Source: Microcebus murinus (Eukaryota > Chordata > Mammalia > Primates > Cheirogaleidae). Taken from it: a stretch of 64,000 bases of DNA. Shown in pieces: positions 1-11,540 of this stretch (positions within the stretch are counted from its first letter, which is position 1; every line of letters starts with the position of its first letter). The DNA is taken from NCBI RefSeq assembly GCF_040939455.1, contig NC_134129.1, forward strand, positions 19,294,001 through 19,358,000, given 5' to 3'. The notes beneath the pieces were generated by a model. It was not told the origin of the DNA, did no database searches, and saw only the letters and a program-made list of their open reading frames with translations. The position numbers and the translations under genes are program-made.

Positions 1-251
1 GATGGAGACCCCATCTCTACTATAAATAGAAAGAAATTAATTGGCCAACTAATATATATATATATAGAAAAAATTTAGCCAGGCATGGTGGTGCATGCCT
101 GTAGTCCCAGCTACTCGGGAGGCTCAGGCAGGAGGATCACTTGAGCCCAAAAGTTTGAGGTTGCTGTGAGCTAAGCTGACGCCACGGCACTCACTCTAGC
201 CTGGGCAACAAAGCGAGACTCTTGTCTCAAAAAAAAAAAAAAAAAAAAAAA
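1..251 (+). mobile_element. Strepsirrhine-type Alu SINE, 5' part cut off by the window edge
   Basis: The window opens inside an Alu. The end of the left arm (ACCCCATCTCTACTATAAATAGA) is followed by the lemur-type AT-rich middle (AATTGGCCAACTAATATATA), the right arm (GTAGTCCCAGCTACTCGGGA) and a poly-A tail at 229-251. The start lies outside the window, so neither full length nor the upstream target-site duplication can be checked. This middle segment is the clearest lineage marker in the window. Confidence 0.95.
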
Positions 252-280
252 GAATATCAATGACTTAGTTGACATTGGGA

Positions 281-651
281 TGAACAGTGATTATTTTTCT
301 TTTCTTTTCTTTTTTTTTTGAGACAGAGTCTCGCTTGTTGCCCAGGCTAGAGTGAGTGCCGTGGCGTCAGCCTAGCTCACAGCAACCTCCAACTCCTGGG
401 CTCAAGTAATCCTCCTGCCTCAGCCTCCCGAGTAGCTGGGACTACAGGCATGCGCCACCATGCCCGGCTAATTTTTACTATGTATTTTTAGTTGGCCAAT
501 TAATTTCTTTCTGTTTATAGTAGAGACGGGGTCTCGCTCTTGCTCAGGCTGGTTTCGAACTCCTGACCTTGAGCAATCCGCCCGCCTCGGCCTCCCAGAG
601 AGCTAGGATTACAGGCGTGAGCCACCTCGCCCAGCCTGAACAGTGATTATT
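281..651 (-). mobile_element. Full-length strepsirrhine Alu, minus strand, with 15-bp target-site duplications
   Basis: The element proper is about 296-636 and reads as reverse complement: poly-T, GAGACAGAGTCTCGCTTG, then the right and left arms, ending GCCACCTCGCCCAGCC. It is bounded by a perfect 15-bp direct repeat, TGAACAGTGATTATT, at 281-295 and 637-651, which is the footprint of L1-driven target-primed insertion. It lies 44 bp from the plus-strand Alu at 1-251, so the two form an inverted pair. Confidence 0.96.
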
Positions 652-2129
652 GCATCTATATCTTGAAAGAAACTCAAATGCCCTTTCCTCTCTCTCCAGT
701 TGCTGAAGAAGACAGAATGTAGGACGCGCATGTGCCGTCCTTTTATGGAGTGGGGGTTTATCAGAAGGCGGATACATGAATTCATGTGGGGCCAACACTC
801 CCCTTCATACCACTGGCTTTCATTGTTCCTCAACTCTTCTTGTCTTACTGTCAAAGTTACACGGCGGGCCAAAGCCAGGGGCCTGCCAGGAACCATTCCT
901 CCCGGCTCCTGCCGTTTGCATAGAGCACCATGACCAGAGGCTCACCTGTAACTATGTCTCAGAATACCTAACGGGGTGACTGTTTTTAGAGCCCTCTCTC
1001 TCCAGATCTAGTGGCTTTTTTTTTTTTCCTGGTAATTATGTTTGGCTAGCTTATCATCAAATTGGAATGGTTACAGAAGAGATTAAATCGGGTCTTATAA
1101 ATTGCAAAAACAAACTTTTTTGAAGCTAAGAGATTTTAATTCAGAATTTTTCTTCTTATCACTTCATCCTTTCCTCTCTCTTTGCTTCACTGCTTGCTTT
1201 CTTAGTGAAAGGATTACATTAATTGAGTCAGGGAAACTACATTTCCTTCAGGAGTTACAGAAAAGGAAAGTTTACCCAGTTGCAGTGATAAATGTTTGAC
1301 TCAACCATGTTTCCAAGATTGTTTTGAGGTTTTCTTTTTCCTACTAAATTTTATATACTCTGCAATACTACTAAAACCTGGACAGTGTAGCCATAGTTCA
1401 AACTAGTTACAAATCAATAAATATAATGTATTTTAATGTTTTTTCCAAAGTCAGTTTTTCATTAGTTTAAAAGTCTCCATGCAGAAACATTTCTAACATG
1501 ACTTAAAATGAAAAAAAAAAAAACATTGACCAAACGAAAATTTTCTGATTTGTAATTAATGTATTTATTTGTATTCTATCTTGTTTCAAAACATAGTTAA
1601 GAACATTCTGTATATGACTTAATCCGTTTGCAGTAGAGTGCATGAACATACACAATTGTTATTTAGCTTTGAGTACAAAGCTGATATATAAAACTGAATA
1701 CAAAAAAAAATGGAACAAGATTCAAAAATAGCTATTTAGATATGTTTTTTTTTTTTTTTTATCCAGTTAATTGTTAGAGGGGAGATTCTATGAGTTAAAA
1801 CGGAAGATGGACCTTAATTCAACATTTTGTCTTGTGGCAGATTTTTCTCAAATGTATTCTGGCTAGGAATGTCTGGCTTTTAGATTTCTCAGGAGGAAGT
1901 GGATTTCTCAGAAACCCTAAATAATTCAATGTAATGCTTAAACACCCACTGTTACAAAACACAGGTTAAGCAAATTTGAAATCTATTCTGTTGCTTTCTT
2001 AGCTCAGTTCATTTTTCTAACTACAGAGAGGCAAGACAACAGAACTGTGCTTCTCATATAAAAATACTTGCAATGCCAAAGTATGTTACTCAGGTAACAT
2101 AGTTCCATCAACTGTGGGCCTCCAGATAC
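652..2129. other. No gene seen; unassigned unique-looking sequence
   Basis: Three overlapping short open frames lie between about 700 and 980 with no splice sites or recognisable protein content. The rest is AT-rich with poly-T runs near 1016-1028 and 1745-1761. No repeat family was recognised. Confidence 0.4.
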
Positions 2130-2252
2130 CTTATGAGACATGGATGGATGAGGCCTCAGGCAGTCTCCATGTGTAGGGAAGAGGATTTTCAGAGCCAAGT
2201 ACATAACTCCAACGTCAGTATAAATATATGCATTAAACGTTGCTCCAAGGGT
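2130..2252 (-). other. Exon-like segment, 41 codons, unidentified
   Basis: On the minus strand a strong acceptor (a T-rich tract ending TTCTTACAG) abuts 2252, and an AAG|GTATCT donor follows 2130. The 123 bp between are open in one frame and an exact multiple of three (phase 0 at both ends). The 41-residue peptide begins TLGATFNAYIYTDVGVMYLA and ends HPSMSHK. The combination of polypyrimidine tract, AG, open phase-0 frame and GT is what an internal coding exon looks like. I do not recognise the peptide, and the window contains no convincing partner exon. A chance ORF between chance splice sites is a real alternative. Confidence 0.25.
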
Positions 2253-2890
2253 CTGTAAGAAAAAAATAAAAATATGATCAGTGTCATTCTTGAATCCTCC
2301 TGTCACATTCATGCGTCACAGTAGACGTCTCTGCAGTTCTACAATGCGGCCATACTTTTTGATCTATGTAGTCATTTTCTCACTTTAACTACATGGGACT
2401 TTCCTTTTTCTTGTTGTTACTTTGTACCTATTTCTGTAGAGACTCACTTTGAGAATTTGTCAAAACTGATTTAAAAAAAAAAACTCTTGGCCAAGCCCAC
2501 ACACATAGGCACAGAAAATTGGGTCCACTAACATGAGCCTGGTGCTGAGAAGTTTTAAAAAATCGGAGAACTCTATAAGACAATGTGCACGCTAAGCCAT
2601 GGATCACATAGTACGTGGCCTAAGGCACGTGAGAATTCTGAGAAGGTAAATGAGCACGATTGTCCCTTTTTATAGTGATGCCCTTTTGCTGGAGAAGAGC
2701 TGACAGAGGACAGCTCTCCAGTCAGCTGTCCTCTGACTGGTTGGTTAAAAAAAGTTCAACCAGGCAGAGTGACTTTTCCCTTCCTGTCTGGGTAACCAAG
2801 CATACCGTGGCAGGGGAAAAACGAAAACAAAAATATATACAAATGAAGCAGTTGAAATAGAGCTGGGATCAAAACGTGACAGTGACATAC
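2253..2890. other. No gene seen; contains a perfect 12-bp-arm hairpin
   Basis: Unassigned sequence. CAGAGGACAGCT at 2704-2715 and its exact reverse complement at 2724-2735 are separated by an 8-nt loop. No repeat family was recognised around it. Confidence 0.4.
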
Positions 2891-2894
2891 CAAC

Positions 2895-3060
2895 GATTTT
2901 GCACATGTCAACTAAACACTTTGGATGAACTGAATTCAGTATCTTTAACTGTAAAATCAGGACGATGTTCTCTCACAAGGCTTATGTGAGGATTGGAGGC
3001 CCCTGTCAACATGTCTCGTATAGAGTTACTCAATAGTTATTAAAATTAATTATTACAATT
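2895..3060 (+). repeat. Degenerate MIR SINE
   Basis: The segment resembles the 3' half of MIR. A TTTAACTGTAAAATCAGGACGATG block stands in for the consensus CTGTAAAATGGGGATAAT, followed by GTGAGGATTGGAGG and the terminal part ending CTCAATAGTTATT. Many substitutions fit an old mammalian-wide copy. Confidence 0.5.
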
Positions 3061-3109
3061 GCTATAAAGGTCAAAAATAGATTAACTGTGCCAACTCACA
3101 ATTACCTAA

Positions 3110-3625
3110 CCCTTTATACCCAAGTAAAAACATCCTTTTATTTTCTTTCTTTCTTTTTTTTTTTTTTTTTTTTTGAGACAGAGTCTCACTTAGTTGCCCA
3201 GGCTAGAGTGAGTGCCGTGGCGTCAGCCTAGCTCACAGCAACCTCAATCTCCTGGACTCAAGCGATCCTCCTGCCTCAGCCTCCCAAGTAGCTGGGACTA
3301 CAGGCATGTGTCACCATGCCCGGCTAATTTTTTCTATATATAAAATTTTAGTTGGCCAATTAATTTCTTTCTATTTATAGTAGAGACAGGGTCTCGCTCT
3401 TGCTCAGGCTGGTCTCGAACTCCTGACCTCGAGCGATGTGCCAGCCTCGGCCTCCCAGAGTGCTAGGATTACAGGTGTGAGCCACCGCGCCCGTCCCGTC
3501 CCTTTTCTTGATATTCAAAATTAGCACCGATTTTGAAAACGCACGTGAAATGGGTGGGTTCTACCTATTTCTGACAGAGACGCACTACCGAGGGCTGTTG
3601 TCATTTGCCCTCGGCAATGAAAGGG
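3110..3625. mobile_element. Candidate piggyBac-type non-autonomous element, split by an Alu
   Basis: The right end reads TTGCCCTCGGCAATGAAAGGG directly followed by TTAA (3626-3629). The left end is CTAA (3106-3109, one change from TTAA) followed by CCCTTTATACCCAAG. Reversed, the right end is CCCTTTCATTGCCGAGGG, so both termini begin CCCTTT and stay similar for about 15 bp with one gap. CCC termini at TTAA targets are the piggyBac hallmark. Without the Alu at about 3141-3496 the element is only about 160 bp and has no coding capacity. A perfect stem CCGAGGGC/GCCCTCGG lies in the right end. The match is short and one TTAA is mutated, so confidence is moderate. Confidence 0.5.
3141..3496 (-). 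mobile_element. Full-length strepsirrhine Alu, minus strand
   Basis: A long poly-T tract (about 3150-3174) leads into GAGACAGAGTCTCACTTAG, the two arms with the lemur-type middle (AGTTGGCCAATTAATTTC), and the 5' end GCCACCGCGCCCG at about 3496. The flanks TCCTTTTA.. and TCCCTTTTC.. may be imperfect target duplications. It interrupts the candidate piggyBac remnant. Confidence 0.95.
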
Positions 3626-3629
3626 TTAA

Positions 3630-4649
3630 TAGAAGCCAGGCAGAATCAATATGTTCAGTGTTCTGCGAAAGGAGAACCTTTTTTTAGACACTTTCACAGG
3701 GAGGGCTTTTAAATCTTAGATAGTAGCATCTTTGTGAAATTGCTCTTAGATTTCTCTAAGATGGACTGTATATGTAGAAAGCCTTGAGGAAAAAAAAAAG
3801 AAAGAGTAACTGTAAAATTGAAGAGACATTTGTGTGCCCTCCTCACTTCACGTAAGGGGTTCCAGGGAAGACTGGGGCTTCGGGGACAGAAATGCTTGAC
3901 TGAGTGCCCCGCCCCCTTTCTGTGATCTGAATTTAATTAAATGAAGCTCACCGATCATGCAATAAGAAAATGGCATTATGTTGTCAACTTGGAGCCAGAA
4001 ATCCTTGTGTATGAGAAGGATAAAATTTCTCAATTCGGTGAGGCCTAAATTCTGCAAATCATCCTTAGTGAACCCATACAGAAAGATCCCTATTTTCCTT
4101 CATTTTTATGTTCTCAGAGACGCAACCTATACTAGATTTTTTTTTCCCCCGAGTTCCCATTACCCTTAAAGATCTATGATGAGTTTCCAAATTTTACACT
4201 TGTAATTCTGAGGCCGTATTTTTCTCCAGGGCTGGGAGTTAAACTCTAATGCACAACTTATTTTATGCCTCAGTGATTTCAGTGAGGCTCCTCTGGCTGT
4301 CTCCTCCTCTCTGCCTGGCTCATCTGACAGGGAGACGTGCTTGAGCATCACAGGATTTCTCTGCCAGGGTGGCTGAAGGGGCATCAGCCCGGGAGAAGAC
4401 GGATCATGGCCCAAAATGGAGACCCCCCGACAGATTCAAATCTCTGGAACGTCTGGTCTCTGCTTTCTGCAAAGAGAAAGAGCTTGTTTAGGCAGCTGAG
4501 AAGCGATCTTTAGACATTGCTGGGTCACGGCCATGTTTAGCTTCCGGAAATAACGAAGATGTGGGTTAGTATCAGAGTCGGTTTCCAGAAGTTACAAAAG
4601 TTCACGCACACGGCTTCCTCGTTTCCAAACTTTTATGTTCCTCTCCGAC
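3630..4649. other. No gene seen; unassigned sequence
   Basis: Short overlapping open frames on both strands (about 3850-4410) show no domain, splice or start context supporting a gene. No repeat family was recognised. Confidence 0.4.
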
Positions 4650-4726
4650 AGAGATTGGCAAGCTATGACCCACAGCCCAAACCTGGCCCACCACCCTCTT
4701 TTAAACATAAAGTTTTATTGGAATTT
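4650..4726. mobile_element. Fragment of a hAT-type (Charlie/MER) DNA transposon
   Basis: GATTGGCAAGCTATGACCCA, then CCCAAACCTGGCCCACCACC and AAACATAAAGTTTTATTGGAA, correspond in order to the familiar mammalian repeat reading GGCAAACTACAGCCC .. GGCCCGCCGCC .. ATAAAGTTTTATTGGAACA. Only one end is present. The family is recognised by text memory and the exact subfamily is not assigned. Confidence 0.55.
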
Positions 4727-7700
4727 TCAGGTTATCTGGAAGATCATCAAATTATTACATCTCTTCTGCCCCAATTACATTTTTTTTTTTTTTGAATCTC
4801 ACCATTCCATGTTTATATCTATTTCATGACAGGTAACAACAGACATTCAGGCTCTGCCACATTCTCAATAAATACAGAGCACAGTAAACATCAAGAATCC
4901 TGCTTGATATATCTCTCCTGAGTACGTGTGGGTCTTGCTAAAAGCCAAAGTCAAATTCTTACAAAGCTCTCATGAAATGTGGCCTAGTTTTCTTAAATAA
5001 TTTTATTTTTCAGTTGGCATTTCCATTTGACCTCTGGGCCAACCCAGAAGTGAGTCACAGATCATTACAAATAAAACTCTGAGAACTAAGGGCAAGATTG
5101 AATACAAATCCCATCCATCTTCTTCAGTTGAGAAACCAACGTGATAGAGATTTGTCCTGAGCTAAATCTAAAACGTAACACATTGCTGATTTGTAATCAG
5201 CACAAACTTAAAACTCAGTGCAAGTTCGGGTAGATTTTCAGGAAGACTCCCGCCTAGGTGGCTAGCATTTTTTATATAACTGTGCTATCCCAGTGTATGT
5301 ATTTTAAAAGCAAGCCGTGGGTAAATAATTTTTGGCAGTGTTCATCACTGTTCAAACTTTACCAATCATTCCATCGGACCTTGTGTGTCAGTGGATGATC
5401 ACAAGTATAGGTAATGTGGCAGCAAAAAAAAAAAAAAAAAGATGACAAAGGACAAAAAGCCAGTCCAGTCCAGTTTGACTAGGAAAACTATTAATAGAGG
5501 TCACTCGTGATGTCCATGACTCATTTTGGACATAGAAAAAAAATCACATGCTTAGATTATCTCTGTCCTATAAAATCAGTTGAGTGAAGGGAATTTCTAC
5601 ATAATATGAAAATAGGGTAATTGGTAAATAATGACAGTCACAGGCTGTGATGAGAAATCTAATATAACCTTGGTGGTCATGAGGACTCAATCCTCTCTAA
5701 GAGAGCCTGCCGCAAAAAGTGTGCTGCCTGGCAGTCCGTAGCTGTTAAACGTGGCAACTGACTTGGAAGTTTGTGCCGCGCCCCCTTGATCATTTGGGGC
5801 GCTTCTAGACCGTGATGGAGCACATTTAAGGCACCGGAGTGGAGCTATTTCTGCCATCTGCCACAAGGCAATCTTTCTAGGGGACTCCCTGTTGTCCGGG
5901 ATAATACTCTCTCGGTACTGACGATCTCTTTTGTCTCTTTCATGTCAGTAGAAACTCTGTATAGAGGACATGTGTGATTCTAAGATCGAATTTAAAGTAC
6001 AGACCTGCAGCTGTGATTTTCTACGATTTCATGAAATAAACCAAAACAGCAGCAGCAGAGTTGGTGTTCTGGGCTGTCAAAGACTCGGCTGTTTTGATTA
6101 TTATTATTATTATTTTTTTTTATCTGTTTAGCCATACACAGGTATAAATGAGAACTCCTAATATAACTTTAGTGGCAGGGTATTAATCTCAGAGAAGTTG
6201 GAGATGAGTTAAGGCATTAAGAAATAACAGTGGCAAAATGCCTGATGGTTCAATTAGAAAAATACTATTGAATGTTCTCTTAAACGGTGCCAGTTCCTTG
6301 CGTATTACTGCAGTGGCCCCTAAAATTGGCAGTTCTTTCTGATACAACAATGATGGGGCACCCTTTTCTTTGCAAGTTTATATGGGTGAATGAGCGTCTT
6401 CAGGCTTTTGCAGGTCTAAATACACAAGACTTTCCTCAGAACTGACGTGACTGGCACTTCTTTGGTGTTTGGGATTGCTTTTCAGTTAAAATCAAAAGTA
6501 TCACTTATATCTGAACAGTCATTACTTTCCATAGTTCTGTTAAACATCATCTCAAAAAAAAAAAAAAAAACACTGCGCAGATGGCATCTGTTGCATGAAT
6601 GCTAAGCAAAATGGTATTGATTTTAGTTGCACTTTGTCTACAAGCATTTGCATCATAAATATCGCAAATGTAGAGCTGAGATATCACACAATGCAAAGAC
6701 AGTGAACACGCTGATGCTTTCACTCCAGCAAATAAGAGGCTCAACCACTTCATTGACATTACCCTCGGCCTAGATAATGAGTTTTGATAGTTTTGAGAAC
6801 CTAATAGTATTCTCTCTATTTCTTGTACTTATAGGAATGAAATTGGTGTCTCAGATGTGAACAGGAAGTTATGCTAATGTGGGGCTAAATGATTGTTCGC
6901 TAACTCACTAGCATTTTAAGCACACTTGTTTGTCTCTTGCACATGAGCACAAGTCTCTAGGTGTCCGGTTGAAACCCACAGGTTTCGAAGTGACAAGGCA
7001 GAGCCTCACCCAGCGTTGTGACCACATGACTCACCCCAGGATGGTGACCACATAAAGACATCTCACCCATAAAGATGAGCTCAGTGGTGTGATAAATTCT
7101 AGGTAGTTTCATTTTAGACCATAGGTTGCATAATGGTCAGAGCCTTTGCACTCTGTCATGTTCATATGAACATATATTTTGTACTTAAAAACAGTAGCGA
7201 TACTTAAAAGTAGATAACTCCTGCCATCTGTATAGCTCAGCTATCAAGAACAAAAATGAAGTCTGTCTTGATCAACAGGATTACATTACTTTTTTTTTTC
7301 CCCAAAAAAATTATTTCTGGGAGATAAGACTCTATAGCAGGAAATAACATCATTGAATTCTTTAAGAATTTTGGGAAAACTAATCTATCTGAATAATAGG
7401 TAGCTGCTGCGTCAGTCTCCTTTTCAGGACAATAGATCACTCAACAGGCAAGCTGCCTGCTTATCAAATAACTGTTTACTTGTCAACACCCAAATCTTTG
7501 CCTGCTTGTTTCCACCAACCCTGTGCTCTAACGGATTGGACCCATCTCAACTAGAGCTCCAGAAAGAAAGATCCACCGTAAATCGCCGGACCTCAGGCAC
7601 CAAGACTTTCCAGCTGTTGCCCCAGCCTCTCCTTTCTGAGATATTACGAACACCCTCTCAAGCTGGGCGCCTTCCCTACTGCAGTAGGAGGTAGGTTTGG

Positions 7701-10080
7701 CTTTGCGTGACTGGTAGGTTCCTTTCTGGTGCTTTGCGGGGAGTTGTGCATTGATATATTACTTTCACATTGTAATAATTCTAAAGCACTTACAAAGCGT
7801 TTGTGCGTTTATCATCTTTTCAAATCCTACATCAGTTAATCTCGTCACACGAGGTGCTTTTTTTTTTTTCACCCCATAAATACTGTCTCAGAAATGAACC
7901 TCAATGTCCCATTTTAGGTCATTTTTAACACGGACAGCTTTCTTTTTGAATTCCTGCTATTCCAAATCTAATCCTATCTGAGGCCACAGAAGCTCCTGAC
8001 TAAATCATGGAAAGGCCATGTATTAGGAAATATGAAAAAGGAAATGTGCATTAAAACATTCTGTCATATTCTCTTTCTACCCATGATCGATTATGATTTC
8101 ATCGTGGCGGGAGACCATAAACCCTGTGGTCTTGGAAAAGCAGAAGTAGAATAGGGTCTTCTCTCTCTCTCTCTAACCTCACGCTTAGCTCAGGGTGGTT
8201 TGCTTGATATAAAAATCAAAATAGCTACCAGAGGTAATCTTTCAATTTGTGGGATGTCTAGAAGGATGTCTAGACATTATTTTATTTTATATTTGTATCC
8301 CAAGCAGTAGCACACTGTCTAGAACACATAGGCACACAATACCTACTTTCGAATGGGTAAAGAGTTCATGCTGATTATAACACAATGTATACATATATAG
8401 CAAATTATCACACGGTACACTTGGAATATGTTCAATCTTTATTTGCTGATTTAAAAAAAAAAAAAAAGAGTTCATGAGTGCACAGTTGCTTAAATTGAGT
8501 AGTTTCAGCAACTATGACCACAATGACATATTGTAAACTCCAGAGGGCACCATTCAGATTATATTCTGTGGGATGATTCTTCCAGTAGCAAAGCTCAGGG
8601 GATTGTTGTTTACCTGCAATGTGCCTGTGTGAATCATACTCTGAGTTCTAAGAAAAGTTCCGCCGTCCAAATGCCAAGAATTCTTCTAACATTCTTTCAT
8701 TTCAGCCAGGTTTCAGTTAGCTCATTTTGTTTTAAAGTTATATTCTCTCTTAAAAGGCTGAAGGTATGTATATGTATCTACATACCTCTGGGCTGAGTAA
8801 AAAACTTTAGGTTCTTATCAATTCAACACTGCTAAGGAGAACATTCCTGACATGAGGATTGGAGAACATGTGAAACAGATGGTGTTGGAACATGGAAGGG
8901 AGTCAATAAAAAAAAAATAGTAGGGGGCCCCCCAAACTTAAAATGTCTCAATTTTATTTTTATTGTCTGCTATAAAATTCCCTGGAGGGATATGTTTGCC
9001 TTCAAGACTCTGAACCATAAAGTTCTTCAAACTCAGGGAAAGTCTTTTATAGGAGTAGAACAGAGAACACCATGCTGGTTCCCCAGATGGGCTGGAGGAA
9101 AGGTGTTCTGGTTGCTCCAAGGAGAAGTTAAATATGACCAGAAATTCTTGTTCGCATCTGCTGTTGTCAGAAGAAGAGGCTCAAGTTCCAAGAAACCAAG
9201 GCACAGCCGTCGTATCTAGACAACAGAGACAGATACTTTTTCCTGCTGTTTGGGGAGCTGCACGTTTGGCTTGATTCTCGGTTTCCTTCCTGCTTACTGG
9301 TCCCACAGCCCTACCTGTTAAATGTCTTCTAAGGATTCCATTGTATCTTCAAAAAAAAATCTATATATATGCAAAAAAAATAAACTGGAGGGACCTTCAT
9401 ATTGCATTAATTGCAAGTGCATAAACAGCTCAGATAGCTTGAGAAAGCCCTAAATGGCAGGGCCAATGACAATGGAATGGCTAACAGGTCCCAAGGACAC
9501 CTCCAGGAAGCTCTTGCAGAGTCAGAAGACTGAACCACTGAGTGCTCCACACTATAGTCTGACGAAAGCATTAGGGGAGCTCTCACCAGGACCCTAGCTG
9601 AACACACAACAGCCTTACAAAATACTGCTTTGGTAATAAAGGGCCTTTTCTCTGATAGTCTTTCATCTTTGTTAACAGATAATATAGTAATGTTGATCAT
9701 GTTTGCATTGAAAAAGTAAAATTTTCTCCTTTGTACTTCATGTGTACAAGTAGAATGGGGAAGAAGAACAGAAGACACAATCAGAATCAGATGGAGAAAG
9801 AACACCTCAGCCTCTCCAACAAGACTTCTAACATTCACAGTTTGAACCAGCTTACTCGACCATGAACCATCTTAACTGTGACCAGAGAAATGGAATGTGC
9901 CGGATGACCTAAGTCAGCCAGGCCTGAGTCCCTGGGTATACAGCCAGACAGAGGAGAGGGACACTCACTGAGTATCTGGATACTCTTAGATAAAAGGATG
10001 AGGGGATGGGTTCTGGATATATATAATCAATAAATTTCCACTACAGGCCACCTCAGTGACTAATTAGCATCCATAAATAC
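4727..10080. other. Long gene-free stretch with only simple repeats
   Basis: No coding region or confident interspersed repeat was recognised in about 5.3 kb. There are poly-T (4780-4792), poly-A (about 5424-5440 and 6554-6570), a TTA run (about 6098-6112) and a TC run (about 8159-8174). The longest open frame in the whole window (9407-9838, minus, 143 codons) lies here. It has low-complexity composition, no domain and no exon context, so it is not called a gene. Parts of 7500-7700 and 9400-9960 might be old LTR or DNA-transposon sequence I could not name. Confidence 0.4.
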
Positions 10081-10082
10081 CA

Positions 10083-10450
10083 TTACTTTATTTTATTTTG
10101 TTTTTTTTTCAGCATATTATGGGGGTACACATGTTAAGGTTACGTATATTGCCCATGCCCCCCTTTCCCCCTCGAGTCTGAGCTTCAAGCGTGTCCGTCC
10201 CCCAGACGGTCCACATCCTACTTGTTGTGTTTATATATACCCACCCCCTTTTCCCCCCTCCCACCTGCCCAACACCTGATAAATCTTATTCCTGTATGTC
10301 CACTTAGGTGTTGATCAGTTAATACCAATTTGCTGGTGAGTACATGTGGTGCTTGTTTTTCCATTCTTGAGACACTTCACTTAGTAGAATGGGTTCCAGC
10401 TCTAGCCAGGAAAATACAAGAGGTGCTAGATCACCCTTGTTTCTTATGAT
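10083..10450 (-). mobile_element. L1 3' end (lemur-type), 5'-truncated, minus strand
   Basis: Reading the reverse strand, ORF2-tail sequence (CCTGGCTAGAGCTGGAACCC, then ATTCTACTAAGTGAAGTGTC) is followed by a C/G-rich 3' UTR, then TAACATGTGTACCCCCATAATATGCTGAAAAA and poly-A (poly-T at about 10101-10110). This terminal motif recurs in the other L1 copies here. The copy is about 370 bp, a typical truncated insertion. Confidence 0.85.
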
Positions 10451-10762
10451 TATCATATAAACATTTTCAAAAATCCCCTTCTTCTTTTCAAAACAGAGGC
10501 CACACAATGTCTGACCGGCATCCAGCTACAAAGTTTGGTCCCTAACTTGGGAAATGCAATAATCGTCTTTCTGAATGTCAGCCCAACTGTTTGCCCAGAG
10601 GCTAGTAAGGCTGGCCCCAGAGTTTTTGTGCAGTCATTGGTATGGATTGTTCACTATGGGACTAGGCTAAGGTAGGGGACACTTATTTAAAGCCAGGAAA
10701 AGCATAAACAGCCAGAGAGATTACCCAAACCCAAGATTTTAAGGGAAAGCCCAAACATTAAG

Positions 10763-10771
10763 ACACACACA

Positions 10772-10820
<49 letters not shown>
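10763..10820. repeat. (CA)n microsatellite
   Basis: A nearly pure AC dinucleotide run of 58 bp with one early interruption (CACACTCACAC). Confidence 0.97.
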
Positions 10821-10824
<4 letters not shown>

Positions 10825-11029
10825 TCAGAGGTAGGGGTTGTGCTTAGTCAAAAGTGTAGAACTCAGAAGTAAGAAATTCTAAGTAAAACTGGCAGAGATG
10901 TGTCAACAGTTCGCTGACTGATGCCCAGATTGTTGTTCATTCTCATTGAACGGTGGGTGGTTTCTATCTCTCCCATAGCAAAGCCAAAGCCCCGTGGGAT
11001 ACACAAAGCCCACCCTGACTATCTTTCAC

Positions 11030-11540
11030 TAACCCACGCCCTACTCCCTTCCCCAGACACACTCTCCACTCCAAGCATGGACTTCCCTGTTGCTCTTGGC
11101 CTGGCCTGATTCCACCTCAAGGACTTTGCATTTGCTATCTCCTGTGTCTATATAATTCTGTTTACCCAGATGTCTATATGGCCTGATCCTAGATTTCCTT
11201 CAGATAGCTCTTCATTCAAAAGTCAGCTTTTCAAGAGGCCTAACCCTGGCCATTTTCTTAAAATTTTCAATCCCTTCCCCTCTCCGCTCCTCTCTCCCAA
11301 TATTTTAGATCTTCTTTTTGTGGTGCATTTTTCCTCTTTAGTTCTTGCCACTGAATACCATATATATATATGTTTTTTTCTGTTTATAGTGTTTACTGCC
11401 GGTCTTAACCTCTAGAATATGAGGTTCATGATGGACTTTTGTCCATTTTGTTCACTTCTTTTGTCCTTAAAACCTAAATTAGATTTATATACAGTTAAGC
11501 ACACAATAAAATGCGTTGAATAAATGAATGAGTGAGTCGA
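11030..11540 (+). repeat. L2 LINE, 3' end
   Basis: The order of blocks follows L2: CTCAAGGACTTTGCATTTGC, then CCCAGATGTCTATATGGCC, TCAAAAGTCAGCTTTTCAAG, AGGCCTAACCCTGGCC, CTCTAGAATATGAGGTTCAT, and the terminal CAATAAAATGCGTTGAATAAATGAATGAG. Divergence is heavy, as expected for this ancient mammalian family. Short plus-strand frames in it are not genes. Confidence 0.8.

Noticed and set aside
9407..9838. Longest open frame in the window (143 codons, minus strand)
   Set aside because: No domain, no acceptor or donor at the right places, low-complexity composition, and the region may be an unrecognised old repeat. A frame this long is not surprising in 64 kb on six frames.
10763..10820. CA repeat as a possible regulatory Z-DNA element
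   Set aside because: Ordinary microsatellite with no gene or promoter nearby to regulate.
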